Source: Aurelia coerulea (lineage: Eukaryota > Cnidaria > Scyphozoa > Semaeostomeae > Ulmaridae). From it: a stretch of 64,000 nucleotides of DNA. Made by a program: the position numbers and the translations under genes. The DNA lies in the NCBI GenBank assembly GCA_039566865.1, contig CM076943.1, forward strand, positions 44,524,663 through 44,588,662, in the 5' to 3' direction. Shown in pieces: positions 53,701 through 61,032 of the stretch (its first letter is position 1; the number at the start of each line of letters is the position of its first letter). The notes below the pieces were generated by a model, which saw nothing but the letters and a program-made list of their open reading frames with translations, was not told where the DNA came from and made no database searches.

Positions 53701-56700
53701 GTGAAACAGTACTGTTATGCAGGGTGTCCCAAAAAAAATTGAGCCCCGTTTGCCTAAAGATTGCGACAAAACAGCAAAAGATTCTCGCCAAACTTTTGCA
53801 TGATGCTGCTCTTTAGATATTCAATTAAAGTTTGCAACAATTCCCGTAAAATTCAATTCAGAAATGATGGAGCTATGACCTTCAAAAGACCAATTTTGCC
53901 TGATGACTGAAACCAGCGGTCGGCCATTTTGTCTTAGTATCGCTGCAAAATAGTAAAACAAAATGGCCGACCGGTGGTTTTAGTGATCGGGCAAATTTGG
54001 TCTCCTGAAGGTCATAGCGCCATCATTTTTCAACGGATTTTCATGGGGATGGTAGCAAACTTTAATTGAACATCTGAAGAGCAACATCATGCAAAAGTTT
54101 TTCGAGAATCTTTTGCCGTTTTGTCGCAATCTGCAGACAAACGGGGCACAATTTTTTTGGGACACCCTGTATAGTACTGCGTTAGCTACTTCACATCGAA
54201 CTCTCGTAGTCGAACAATTACGCAGTACAGTAATCAACAAAGGAAACACAATACAGCCGTGGGGAAGTGCAACAAATAAGACACAAAGATATTACAATTA
54301 ACTAGTTTATTTTGAAGTTTAAACTTATCATCGTTCAATCAACCGCCTGAGCTTCCTGTGATATGTCCAGCACTTCTGTTTTATGAGTTTTCGAAAGTGG
54401 GAACTTTTTGCTGGCTCACCTGGTATAAATTTGCTGAAATGGTAATAGACCTTTTAGCTATTCTGAAAGGAATCAGAATCGAACAACATTTTGCTACATT
54501 TTGTAGAATTTTCGAATGTGTACAATAGTGATAGAAGCTCTAAAGCCACTCGATTGTGAACGTCGCGTATCAAAATGTATAAAAATAACGCTCGATCCAG
54601 GTTGTTTTGTAGAATAGCTAAAAGGTCTATTGCTCAATGATAATTCTATTTTATATCTTTACAGAAATAGCGAATGAAAGTGATGATCTTCCATATCAAA
54701 GTATGGCTTGGAAATCAGATGGTAGTCTTTTGGTGACAAGTTGCAGGGTAATTCCTTTCAGGCCCGTTTTATAGTGCCGCGCTGCGCTGGACTTGAAGCG
54801 CCCCTATTTTGTAAGGAGCAGTTTTGGACGACGTGCTGCGTTAAACCATAATGACGCATACGCATAGTGGGTATGGTTAGGTTGCACATCCACAACAAAC
54901 AAGTACGAGTCTATAACAGTTATGTAGGGATTCAGTCATGGAACGCAATGCGCCTTGGTAAAAATTTCCCTGGCCACCATCTTCAGCTTAATCGTCTATT
55001 GGCTGAACTGCTTTGTTGTTTGGTCATTCGAATCTAGCTTCTTTGTAATACTGTGTTGGCGCGCCATCGCAGAAAGAAGATTTTTCGAATGACCAAACAA
55101 CACAGTTGTTAGGCCTTTTGAAGACACGAGTAAAGACGGAACAAAGATCGCAACAGAGATCAAAGCAAGAATAAATATTCCATTAAAACAAATGTGTCCA
55201 ATGGTTTCTAATCGTTCGTAGTGTACAGTTAGTTGCATGGAGGTTAACGTTATATGTCTTTATGTTTTTGGCCATGGGGTAGTCATTGTTTTTCGCTCCC
55301 CCTGGTATCGTTCCCGTAGTATTGTATAGTAATTAGATAAGTATTGTAGATTGCAGAAATAATTGTAAACTTTTTATATGAATGATATAAAAATAAACAA
55401 AAATGTGTCCAATCCACCGTTGCTGCTTCAAGACAGATGAAAGGAAAAGATTTGTGGGAAAGAATATAGCTAACGGCTGTTGTGTGGAGCGGCCACTTTG
55501 ATAGATTTTTGACCCATTTTAAAGCCTTGACAGTCCTTGCTATTTTTAACATTTTTATTTATATTCTTCTTTAAAGGATACTAAGCTGAGAATCATTGAT
55601 CCAAGGGCATCGGCTATATCTTCTGTGAGTATGCAATGATTTAGGTTTCAACATTTTGTTCTAACATGTCATTATTGAATTTAAGTCCATCTCAAGTCAG
55701 ATGTCACCTGAGATTTGCGATACCGCAAAATTCCTTTGCAAAACACTGCTAGTGTTGTTATTCGTAGATATTTGCAGGGGACATCTTATTTGAGACAGAC
55801 TATAACAACATTTTTCAGAAACATCACTTCGTAATAATAAAAATGATGAATATACTACAGAGATGGATTGGTCATACAAAATCACGAAGGAAGAACTCTA
55901 CGAAATAACTAAGACAGTCCATATAGGTACCGTTTATGAAAAACACCGGAGAGAAAATAGACTTGCTCCAAGTCTATTCCTTGGTCTATCAGCGCTAAAA
56001 GAACATAGTAGCTCCTGCGGTGGTGTAGGCAACTAGGAGGACGCTGCGAAGGAGTTTCGTTTCTCCTTCGCAGTGACCTCTTAGTTGCCTACGCCCCCGC
56101 AGGGGTAATTCTGTTCTTTTAGCGTAGATATACCACGGAATAGACATGGAGCAAATCTAGAGAGAGAACGACCATCCCTGTAAGAAACTCAAACAAGATC
56201 AAAAGAAAAGGGTTAGGGTTTAGGGTAAGGGAATGGGGAGTGTCTGCTATACTAGGAGGGACCATATCGTCTTGTAAAATCAGTGAAGGTAAATTCCTGT
56301 CCGACTGCTTCAAGAAAACAGATGTAGATTTAGTAACATTTAGTAACTCTTGATCAAAGATGAACTTTTTTTAAATCATCTCACTTGAATTTAGATAGTC
56401 TTCCGATGATAAATTACGGTATTTAAATCCCTTTTCTTTCTGGCAAAGAGAGAATGAGTAAAAATATCTGGAAGGCTAATTTCCAACAATTTTAAGATGC
56501 AACGAAACCTTGTAAAACTACACGTTTTTTATAAAAAACTTATATCAGCACTTAGTACTAAAAGTTGCTTAATTCGCATGAAAATCTCGGTGTTTTAGTA
56601 GTAAAAGTTTCTTAATTAGTTTCTTATTTTTGGGGCCTAAAATTGCGTTATTGTTCGAAGTTGAGCCTTCTTATCTTGCATTGACATTGTCACCACGAAT

Positions 56701-58559
56701 AAGCCATGCACATAAGGCAAAATTTACCAATTTTTGCAGTCAAAAGTTAAGAAAAGATGAAGGTAGCTTTGTTAGAGAGACACAAAAATAAGAGAGACAT
56801 CCAGAAATAAAATTTTAGAGTTTCTTAACTGTTCTTTAGCGGAGTACCAGAGTTTCTTAAATTGTTGGTCATCGTAGTACTAGTTTCTTATAAACCAGTT
56901 TCTTATAAAAAAACGTAATATGACTAACATTTCTTTTCGACAGCAAGCACAAGGTCATCCAGGCGTGAAAGACTCTAGAACTGTTTGGCTTGGAAATACA
57001 GATCATGTTCTGTCAACAGGTTTTGGAGCGGTATGTACATGAATCAGATTTATTTGTGTCACTCTCAGCACTGGCTTGAAATCTTTACTGGTGAATTTAA
57101 TAATCAAGAAGAAAGTTGGAGCGTTGCTTTTGAGATTGGAATTGCTCTATTATATTTTGAGTTCTCGTTTAACTACAGGGTGTCCCAAAAAATTGTGCCC
57201 TGTTTGCCTGAAGATTGCGACAAAACGAAAAAAGATTCTCGCCAAATTTTTGCATGATGTTGCTCTCCAGATATTCAATTAAAGTTTGCTACCATCCCCG
57301 TAAAAATCCGTTAAAAAATGATGGAGCTATGACCTTCAGAAGACCAAATTTGCCTGATGACTGAAACCAGCGGTCGGCCATTTTGTCTTACTATTTTGCA
57401 GTGATAAGTATCTTCACGTGAGGTAAGAAATATTTTCTGTGAGGTCAGGAATAGTGGAACTCTCCGAGGATTATCGGAATTCTCACGAGAGCTATAGCAT
57501 TGGAGGCTGCTGTTTCATTTTCAATTCATGAAGCTATTTATCGGTGCAAAATAGTAAGACGAAATGGCCGACCGCTGGTTTCAGTGATCGGGAAAATTTG
57601 GTCTCATGAAGGTCATAGCTCCATCATTTTTCAACGGATTTTTATGGGGATGGTAGCAAACTTTAATTGAATATCCGAAGAATAACATCATGCAAAAGTT
57701 TTACAAGAATCTTTTGCCGTTTTGTCACGATCTTCAGACAAATGGGGCGCAATTTTTTTGGGACACCCTGTACTATATACACCGAAGAATATGAGCTTTT
57801 GAATTATCGGCTCTCTAGAACAGTTCTCTCTCTAGTTTTGAAAGGAAAATCAAATCCTCGATGGGAGAGGATTGCAATTGTAGAATTTGCAGATCTTTCG
57901 TGGCTCAGGTTGGCTTCTTGAACGGATAGAGAGAAAAATGTGTTGCATTGTAAATGCCACAAAAGAAAAAAATTTTGAACATTGTAAAATGTGTATATAT
58001 AGTTGCAGCTAATTATGTTGTATCATTGTAATTTTACTTTCTTTCTACTTTGGTAGATGGCAGGAGTGACTTAGCTTTTATTTTGTAGTTATTTGTATGT
58101 ATGTATGCCTACTGTAAATAAGAAAATAAAAATACTGGAAGTAAATTGATAATAATGATAACAGCCGAACTGCCGAACCTGCTGCGTAGATTGAGGAGAG
58201 TCGCAAATTCTCTGTAATTCCAGGCTAAAGGAAACACGAGGTGTGGTCATATCGAGAGGAAGGACAAGGACGCAGCTTCGATAAGCTTAGCTTCTCAGCA
58301 TCCTACTGCTTCCGGATGCTAAGAAGAAATATAGATAAAATGTCGTTTTGAAAATGGCGACAACAAAGGCCAACCAAGAGACGGCATGCATGCTGGATGA
58401 AACAGACCCTTTGAAGAGACATAGTAATTCTTTCCTTCAAGAAGCAATTTTAAGGTATTCTCTATATTTGTTTCAGCAACGTGAGAGAACAATAGGCATA
58501 TGGGATGTCAGAAATTTCAAGTCACAAGTTGCAAACGAACAAGTGGATAACGCAGCAGG
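38669..58559 (+). CDS. CORO7: Coronin-7 N-terminal half (gene span, eleven exons; continues beyond window)
   Basis: Eleven plus-strand exons join in phase to 800 nt (266 codons and two bases). They encode the first beta-propeller of coronin-7 (POD-1 in worms), a tandem-propeller coronin that binds F-actin regulators and acts at the Golgi in post-Golgi traffic. The start MFRFKVSKFKNAAPKIPKRE matches the CORO7 N-terminus rather than that of short coronins. WD-type blocks follow: FSPFNDCVLATGSFDGS, VKVWKLPDN, VLFHPSAEN, VLAVTSSNEVQIYDL, MAWKSDGSLLVTSC, DTKLRIIDPRA, DSRTVWLGNTDHVLSTGFG and RTIGIWDVRNFKS. Remaining exons, including the second propeller, must lie right of 64000. A LINE (59.6 kb onward, same strand) occupies the following intron. 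Introns are dominated by MITEs. Confidence 0.93.
39560..40639. mobile_element. Long-TIR element 'CACTTACCTCACATAAGT', 1.08 kb
   Basis: The left end ACACTTACCTCACATAAGTA is mirrored by CTTATGTGAGGTAAGTGTA. The arms stay complementary for about 330 bp each (CTGGAGGAGTAGGCCAAAAC and its inverse, GGGGGCAAAGATAACAATAT and its inverse). TA lies at both ends. The 430-bp centre (about 39900-40330) holds an ATG with a short basic stretch (TKAFREECKKDKRKGKTERN) but no known transposase motif. Confidence 0.85.
41025..41255 (+). pseudogene. LINE ORF2 C-terminal remnant
   Basis: The plus strand encodes RYVHRFNYIQSLHSEAYKYQ then FFVRTVRLWNVIPDEVITKP and SVDSFKNGI, ending in a stop near 41255. F-x-RT-RLWN-IP is the standard C-terminus of CR1/L2-like ORF2 proteins. 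Nothing of the palm or endonuclease remains. Confidence 0.8.
41260..42598. other. CORO7 intron 1, right part
   Basis: It contains a G-rich stretch (about 41300-41430) and a set of recurring GCGAAAGTTTATTCCC-like words near 42230, 42418 and 42513. An open minus-strand frame of 199 codons (41679-42278) shows no recognisable domain; I treat it as chance or decayed repeat. Confidence 0.45.
42599..42698 (+). CDS. CORO7: CORO7 exon 2
   Basis: Acceptor ATATTTTTTAG, donor GTATAC. It encodes QCFTDVPVGNLMNSCGNHIV then ASCKFVAFNSELG, equivalent to the NHIKSSCSLIAFNSD region of vertebrate CORO7. Confidence 0.93.
43374..43454 (+). CDS. CORO7: CORO7 exon 3
   Basis: Acceptor TTCTTCTCTGCAG, donor GTAGCT. 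It encodes GHGIGVLGLEDYGRQQRTMP then IIHGHS, completing a Gly codon at the start. Confidence 0.9.
43490..44350. repeat. Inverted pair flanking a LINE remnant
   Basis: GGGTTGGTATGCTTGATGAT (43502) is mirrored by ATCATCAATCATACCAACCC (44315), with further matching GATAAAATnCnnGATAATnC sequence. The two arms enclose the LINE fragment at 43830-44290, so a foldback or an inversion is implied. Confidence 0.65.
43830..44290 (-). pseudogene. LINE ORF2 C-terminal remnant
   Basis: The minus strand encodes NKCCAIEVFKCLNGLAPKTL, then VVPRIRTETARKTFSYQGVQ and IYNRLPPELKNENSVVRF, a complete CR1/L2-like C-terminal domain ending in a stop at 43909. No upstream RT motifs are found. It resembles the 10262-10510 remnant in layout. 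Confidence 0.8.
44669..45153. mobile_element. MITE 'GGGCTCAAATCTTTAAAAAG'
   Basis: The left end is GAGGGCTCAAATCTTTAAAA and the right end AAAGATTTGAGCCCTA. Family inner blocks (TGCTGTAAATCTGCC and its inverse) are present with some divergence. CORO7 intron 3. Confidence 0.85.
45323..45393 (+). CDS. CORO7: CORO7 exon 4
   Basis: Acceptor TTTTTTCCTAG, donor GTGAGT. It encodes DFVSDMCFSPFNDCVLATGS then FDGS, the classic D-x-x-FSPF--x-LATGS WD strand. Confidence 0.95.
45766..46611. mobile_element. MITE with TACCGGGTGCGCCAAAA ends
   Basis: An 846-bp copy of the family at 31457-32070, with the same ends and the same ACTATGCACGTTTGGCAGGC arms. It is about 230 bp longer, with an internal segment around 46070-46350 absent from the other copy. 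CORO7 intron 4. Confidence 0.9.
46969..47154. mobile_element. Short MITE 'AATAGACCTTTTAGCTATTCT'
   Basis: A 186-bp element with perfect inverted ends AATAGACCTTTTAGCTATTC and GAATAGCTAAAAGGTCTATT. The interior contains ATTCGAAAATTCTACAAAAT. A second copy in the opposite orientation lies at 54444-54631, also within a CORO7 intron. Confidence 0.88.
47452..47529 (+). CDS. CORO7: CORO7 exon 5
   Basis: Acceptor TTTAAACTTCAG, donor GTATGT. It encodes VKVWKLPDNGLEELMNNPAI then HLPSSS. VK-W-LP follows the previous WD strand exactly as in CORO7. Confidence 0.94.
47612..48091. mobile_element. Foldback MITE
   Basis: TCCCTGCGTTCTTTGATTTG followed by CTGATATC at the left is mirrored by GATATCAGCAAATCAAAGAA and CGCAGGGA at the right. 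CTTTATAAAGTAGGCCCCC and its inverse pair further in. Non-coding, CORO7 intron 5. Confidence 0.8.
48411..48935 (+). mobile_element. SINE body copy split by a MITE
   Basis: Positions 48411-48554 match the body of the SINE at 32360-32612 (CCGAACCTGCTACGAAGAGT, CTCTCTGCAATTCCAGGC, GTGTGGTCACATCGATTGGA), and 48884-48935 match its tail (GGATGCTAGGTAGAAACATA). The tRNA-like head is missing. The gap is the element at 48555-48883. Confidence 0.75.
48555..48883. mobile_element. MITE 'ATGTCTCGTTCAAT' with CCCGGG-rich interior, nested in a SINE
   Basis: The left end ATGTCTCGTTCAATTCC and right end AAACTGAACGAGACAT are inverted repeats. The interior has repeated AAATGCCCGGGG units on both strands and a G-tract (48841-48850). 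A partial relative lies at about 23911-24120. Confidence 0.82.
48971..49012 (+). CDS. CORO7: CORO7 exon 6 (42 bp)
   Basis: A micro-exon between TCTTTTTGCAG and GTAAGA. It encodes RRIDSVLFHPSAEN, the V--L-FHPSA segment of the next blade. In phase on both sides. Confidence 0.92.
49089..49252. mobile_element. Short MITE 'AAGGCTAATTTCC'
   Basis: A 164-bp palindrome: AAGGCTAATTTCCAATCTGT at the left is mirrored by GGAAATCAGCCTTTA at the right, and TTTTCCGAGCGGGCGGAATT pairs with AATTCCGCCCGCTCGGAAAA. Non-coding, CORO7 intron 6. Confidence 0.82.
49571..49736. mobile_element. Short element related to 35324-35487
   Basis: It contains GTAGGAACAGGGGTCACTGG near the left, AAGTGCCCCTTTAGATTAAT inside, and TTCCTGCGTCCCTGATA at the right. 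The internal words match the 35324 element. The ends are not well defined. Confidence 0.5.
49792..50764. mobile_element. Foldback MITE with TACAGGGTGTC ends, containing an hAT-like insert
   Basis: The left end is TACAGGGTGTCATAAGAACT and the right end GGCACAATTTTTTGGGACACC. Arms such as GTTGCATAGGTTAGGCTTCA are mirrored by GAAGCCTGAACTATGCAAC. The left arm is interrupted at 49939-50248 by an element with CAGTGGCG-type ends. Confidence 0.75.
49939..50248. mobile_element. hAT-like MITE with CAGTGGCG ends
   Basis: The left end CAGTGGCGTATTTAGGGG and right end CTGGATCCGCCCCTG are imperfect inverted repeats of the CAGnGGCGGATCCAG type common in hAT MITEs. Flanks GACGATTG and GACAAGTG could be a diverged 8-bp duplication. 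The interior has GCCCCC runs. Confidence 0.7.
50771..50909. mobile_element. Short foldback 'CATACTAACCGGTTTTTGTG'
   Basis: CATACTAACCGGTTTTTGTG is mirrored by ACTACAAAAACCGGTTGGTATG. ATAAAGCCCGAGGTCTT and AGACCGAGGGCTTTAT pair inside. No gene is seen. Confidence 0.7.
51199..51806. mobile_element. Foldback MITE with TACCGGGTGTCCCAAAA ends
   Basis: The left end is TACCGGGTGTCCCAAAAAAA and the right end TTTTTTGGGACACCCCGTA. ATGTATACGGATTTGGTTGA is mirrored by TCAACCAAATCTGTATAC, and TTGCTCGATAGTTAACTTGA pairs with a TCAAGTTGACTATCGAG-like arm. CORO7 intron 6. Related sequence without clear ends is seen near 440-1000. Confidence 0.85.
51874..51940 (+). CDS. CORO7: CORO7 exon 7
   Basis: Acceptor AAACTTCTAG, donor GTAAGT. 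It encodes VLAVTSSNEVQIYDLVRSQL then KY plus one base. Confidence 0.92.
52014..52506. mobile_element. MITE 'CAAATCTTTAAAAAG' family
   Basis: The left end has GAATCTTTAAAAGATGGGTG and the right end CGACCTTTTTAAAGATTTGA. The family block TTTACAGCAAAAAACTC is present. Placed in inverse relative to the 26261 copy. CORO7 intron 7. Confidence 0.8.
52507..53717. other. CORO7 intron 7, unassigned part
   Basis: It contains a short tandem of CCCTTT words (CCCTTTACCCTTTACCCTTT near 52540-52570) and otherwise AT-rich sequence with no exon or complete repeat recognised. Confidence 0.5.
53718..54171. mobile_element. Foldback MITE with CAGGGTGTCCCAAAA ends
   Basis: A 454-bp copy of the family at 6661-7260. 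The left end is TGCAGGGTGTCCCAAAAAAA and the right end TTTTTTGGGACACCCTGTA. Both arms have the AAACTTTTGCATGATG block and mirrored AAATGGCCGACC words near the centre. CORO7 intron 7. Confidence 0.9.
54444..54631. mobile_element. Short MITE 'AATAGACCTTTTAGCTATTCT', inverse copy
   Basis: Ends as in 46969-47154. The interior runs in the opposite direction (AACATTTTGCTACATTTTGT). It ends 33 bp upstream of CORO7 exon 8. Confidence 0.88.
54665..54747 (+). CDS. CORO7: CORO7 exon 8
   Basis: Acceptor ATCTTTACAG, donor GTAATT. It encodes IANESDDLPYQSMAWKSDGS then LLVTSCR, a WD strand with the usual W-x-DGSLL-T-C pattern. Confidence 0.92.
55230..55410 (+). mobile_element. LINE 3' UTR remnant
   Basis: GGCCATGGGGTAGTCATTGT and TTTCGCTCCCCCTGGTATCG, then AGTATTGTATAGTAATTAGA, match the 3' UTR of the minus-strand LINE at 16441-17008. 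No poly(A) or clear coding end is left. CORO7 intron 8. Confidence 0.65.
55577..55624 (+). CDS. CORO7: CORO7 exon 9 (48 bp)
   Basis: Acceptor TCTTTAAAG, donor GTGAGT. It encodes DTKLRIIDPRASAISS, equivalent to KDKQLRIFDPRT in vertebrates. The acceptor is weak (short pyrimidine tract). Confidence 0.92.
55983..56134. mobile_element. Foldback MITE 'GCTAAAAGAACA'
   Basis: TATCAGCGCTAAAAGAACAT at the left is mirrored by TGTTCTTTTAGCGTAGATA at the right. Inside, GCGAAGGAG and CTCCTTCGC form the centre of the hairpin and GTAGGCAACTA pairs with TAGTTGCCTAC. CORO7 intron 9. About 80 bp further on, a short GGGTTAGGGTTTAGGG stretch resembles telomeric repeats but is only about three units. Confidence 0.7.
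56525..56925. mobile_element. MITE of the AGTTTCTTATAA family
   Basis: It contains ACACGTTTTTTATAAAAAAC near the left and CAGTTTCTTATAAAAAAACG at the right, with AAAGTTTCTTAATTAGTTTC inside. Related to 22292-22748 and 23040-23412. It ends about 20 bp upstream of CORO7 exon 10. Confidence 0.65.
56944..57030 (+). CDS. CORO7: CORO7 exon 10
   Basis: Acceptor TTTTCGACAG, donor GTATGT. It encodes QAQGHPGVKDSRTVWLGNTD then HVLSTGFGA, matching the AHENSRDSRLAWMG--LVSTGF region of coronins. Confidence 0.95.
57174..57772. mobile_element. Foldback MITE with TACAGGGTGTCCCAAAA ends
   Basis: A 599-bp copy, nearly the same length as 6661-7260. The left end is TACAGGGTGTCCCAAAAAAT and the right end TTTTTTTGGGACACCCTGTA. 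Arms are mirrored over most of the length. CORO7 intron 10. Confidence 0.9.
58163..58345 (+). mobile_element. SINE body copy (no tRNA head)
   Basis: CCGAACCTGCTGCGTAGATT, CTCTGTAATTCCAGGCTAAA, GGTGTGGTCATATCGAGAGG and ATGCTAAGAAGAAATATAGA match the body and tail of the SINE at 32360-32612. It is 5'-truncated. CORO7 intron 10. Confidence 0.78.
58477..58559 (+). CDS. CORO7: CORO7 exon 11
   Basis: Acceptor ATTTGTTTCAG, donor GTATGT. It encodes QRERTIGIWDVRNFKSQVAN then EQVDNAAG, equivalent to REREVKLWDTR in vertebrates. The next exon is not in the window. Confidence 0.94.
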
Positions 58560-59235
58560 GTATGTTTGGAGAATCTTGCATAAGTCAATTAAAGATGCCC
58601 CATTAGGACGGTTCAGATTTCTCTACTGTTGGATTGACTTTCTTACGGGATATGGCTTGCTGTATAGAAATGCAGTAACTTTGGTTAGTTCATGCCATGT
58701 TGTGGTGGTGGGGTAACTCTTTGGTTGGGGGTCGTAGGGGCTGACTGTTTTTAGCCTTTTTAGAACGGTTTACGTTTTTGGCAATAAAATAGCAGTTTAC
58801 GGTTTCCTTTCTCTCTCAACGGTTTGCAAATTTCTTCACTAAGTACGATTCGAGAGGTCAAATTTTTACCAAATTAAAGACGAAGTTACGAAAAATTGTG
58901 CAACTCGATGTAATTTTGGGGAGAATTTTGACTTTCACCAGTCGATTGAAGGCATAAGAGTTAGGTTCAATTTTTTGTGTCACGTCACACCAATGATAAC
59001 AAGGGGGTCGTCCGCGTTGTAGAACTAAGGTTAAATATTCAAAACATGGGAAAATGTTATGACGGTTGCAGTTGAATTTAGAGGTGATGCTTTGGTTTTT
59101 CTGAAGTATTTTGGCGGTCTTACGGCTTTTGATACCCCCTACGAGCCCCCACAACTCTGCTTTTGAAATTTATCCAATTGACCCATGAAACATTCCTTCT
59201 ATCGTTAACCTTTGGTCTGGTACTCTTTTGCTATA
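58560..59235. other. CORO7 intron 11, left part
   Basis: No exon continuing CORO7 and no complete repeat were recognised between the exon 11 donor and the MITE at 59236. Confidence 0.5.
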
Positions 59236-59592
59236 TACAGGGTGTCCCAAAAAAATTGTGCCCCGTTTGTCTGAAGATTGTGACAAAACGGCAAAAGATT
59301 CTCGCCAAACTTTTGCATGGTGGTGCTCTTCAGATGTCCAATTAAAGTTTGCCACCATCCCCTTAAAAACCCGTTGAAAAATGATGGAGCTATGACCTTC
59401 AGAAGACCAAATTTGCCTGATGACTGAAACCAGCGATCGGCCATTTTGTCATTTTGTCAAGGAGTAGCTTCATGGATTGAAAATAAAACAGCAGCCTCCA
59501 GTGTTATAGCTCTCGTGAGAATTCCGATAATCCTCGGAGAGTTCCACTATTCCTGACCTCACAGAAAATATTTCTTACCTCACGTGAAGATA
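59236..59592. mobile_element. Left part of a TACAGGGTGTCCC MITE, interrupted
   Basis: It starts TACAGGGTGTCCCAAAAAAA and follows the 57174 family through GTGAAGATA, then stops at a TA (59591-59592), where sequence CACTTACCTCACATAAGT begins. That 18-mer is the terminus of the long-TIR element at 39560-40639. The remaining MITE half should lie beyond the LINE, outside the window. Confidence 0.75.
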
Positions 59593-59679
59593 CACTTACC
59601 TCACATAAGTATGTGCTCCTGTAATTCAAGTGCACCCGCCGGGAATAGGTCACAGAACCATAGATTTACTTTACTCAAA

Positions 59680-61032
59680 ATGGAGAAAATTATCATTGAT
59701 TCAATCAACAAGACTCGCAAAAACAGTAAACGACCATATTCTGAAAGTATTTGGAATCAAATGCAAAAGGATGGTCACAAATTCGACTTCAACTCAGTTG
59801 CTGAAACTCTACGAGCAATGCAGCACGCGGGCCTAATTGAAAACCGACCGTATAAAGGCGAAGAGTCATTTTATATCATCGATGGGGCTGCCGCAGCTTC
59901 AATTAGCGAAGATGAAATTCGTGAGGAGGACAATAACATCAGCAAAACCTCTACAAACATGGTCGACTCTGAGTGTCAAAAGAATTGCCAGACCAAGTTT
60001 ACCCCTTACGAAGAATTTGTAGCGCTTCGCCATATGGTCCTTGAAATGCAGGACACTGTACAGAGTTCCTGTAGCAGTTCTGAAGCCCTTGCTACTAAAG
60101 ACGACATTGAAAAGTTGAAAAAGGAAAACGAATTTTTGAAGAACGAATTGCGCAGGAAAAACTTAATAATCGAAAGTTTGCAAGCAACGCCCCTGCCCGA
60201 CCCGAATTTACAATATGGCGAAGGTTTGGGTAGCTTTGGCGAAGGCTTCATCTTTCCTCAACGTAAACATGTTGCTAGACAACACACTGCAACTCCCTGG
60301 CAACCGATGTTATACAATTTCGACAACAGATTCACACCTCTGAACAATTACGTGAATAGTGATCTGGAATCTGATTTCAATGCCAACGAGTCAGTAAACA
60401 AAGGTGCCCTGACAAAAGCCAAGCACCGAAGCGCAGCAAATAACAATCCAAAAGAAGCTAAGAACCAAAATTCTGAGAGCACCTATTCAAATGCAGTGAA
60501 GACAGGTACTGTTAAGAAAACTAATGCGCCCAGAAAAAGCGAAAAAAGGAAGGTTTACATTCTTGGTGACTCCATGATAAAAGGAATACAGCATTGGAAA
60601 ATGCAAAGCCAAGACACACAGGTTGTAGTTCGCTCTTTTTCCGGAGCAAAGGTCAAACAAATGAGGCACTACGTTAAGCCTGCCGAAGAGGAAAATCCAA
60701 GCTTATATATTTTACACGTCGGCACTAACGACTTGCGAGAAAGCAAATCCGCAGAAAAAATTGCAGACGAAATTGTATACCTCGCCAGTACATTGAAGAA
60801 TGACACAAATGAAGTTACTGTTTCGGGAATTTGTCCAAGGGAAGACAACCTCAATGATAAAGCTGCAACTGTCAACGAGATCCTTGCTAAGAGATGCCAA
60901 CGTCAAAAGCTTGGTTTTATTAAACACGAGCAATTAGATGCTAAGAAACACACTAACACGAGCAAGCTCCATCTCAACAAAGAAGGTAATTCTATATTGC
61001 AGAGAACATTCCAGAACGAAATACAAATGTGA
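59680..61032 (+). CDS. LINE ORF1 protein with SGNH-hydrolase (esterase) domain
   Basis: 450 codons. I chose the ATG at 59680 (context CAAAATGG); an in-frame ATG at 59611 is possible. Residues 1-65 (MEKIIIDSINKTRKNSKRPY, then LRAMQHAGLIEN) look like a small helical or winged-helix fold. About 138-168 is a coiled coil (IEKLKKENEFLKNELRRKNL), suited to trimer or multimer formation. The region from 288 is an SGNH esterase: VYILGDSMIKG (block I, Ser nucleophile), HVGTNDL (block III, about 345) and SKLHLNKEGN (block V with His, about 427). Esterase ORF1s are known from CR1-clade LINEs and are thought to bind lipid or RNP. It ends in TGA at 61030-61032, directly followed by CTA, with ORF2 in the same frame. 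Confidence 0.9.
   Translation: MEKIIIDSINKTRKNSKRPYSESIWNQMQKDGHKFDFNSVAETLRAMQHAGLIENRPYKGEESFYIIDGAAAASISEDEIREEDNNISKTSTNMVDSECQKNCQTKFTPYEEFVALRHMVLEMQDTVQSSCSSSEALATKDDIEKLKKENEFLKNELRRKNLIIESLQATPLPDPNLQYGEGLGSFGEGFIFPQRKHVARQHTATPWQPMLYNFDNRFTPLNNYVNSDLESDFNANESVNKGALTKAKHRSAANNNPKEAKNQNSESTYSNAVKTGTVKKTNAPRKSEKRKVYILGDSMIKGIQHWKMQSQDTQVVVRSFSGAKVKQMRHYVKPAEEENPSLYILHVGTNDLRESKSAEKIADEIVYLASTLKNDTNEVTVSGICPREDNLNDKAATVNEILAKRCQRQKLGFIKHEQLDAKKHTNTSKLHLNKEGNSILQRTFQNEIQM

Noticed and set aside
56205..56235. Telomere-like GGGTTAGGGTTTAGGG
   Set aside because: Only about three imperfect units with no array; too short to call an interstitial telomere.
58348..58476. Upstream extension of the frame into CORO7 exon 11, with an ATG at 58354
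   Set aside because: A good acceptor precedes 58477, and only the part after it matches coronin; the upstream part is intron following a SINE.
59584..59679. Earlier start for LINE ORF1
   Set aside because: The first codon at 59584 is GTG and lies in an older MITE, so it cannot be the family's own start. ATG 59680 has the better context, though ATG 59611 cannot be excluded.
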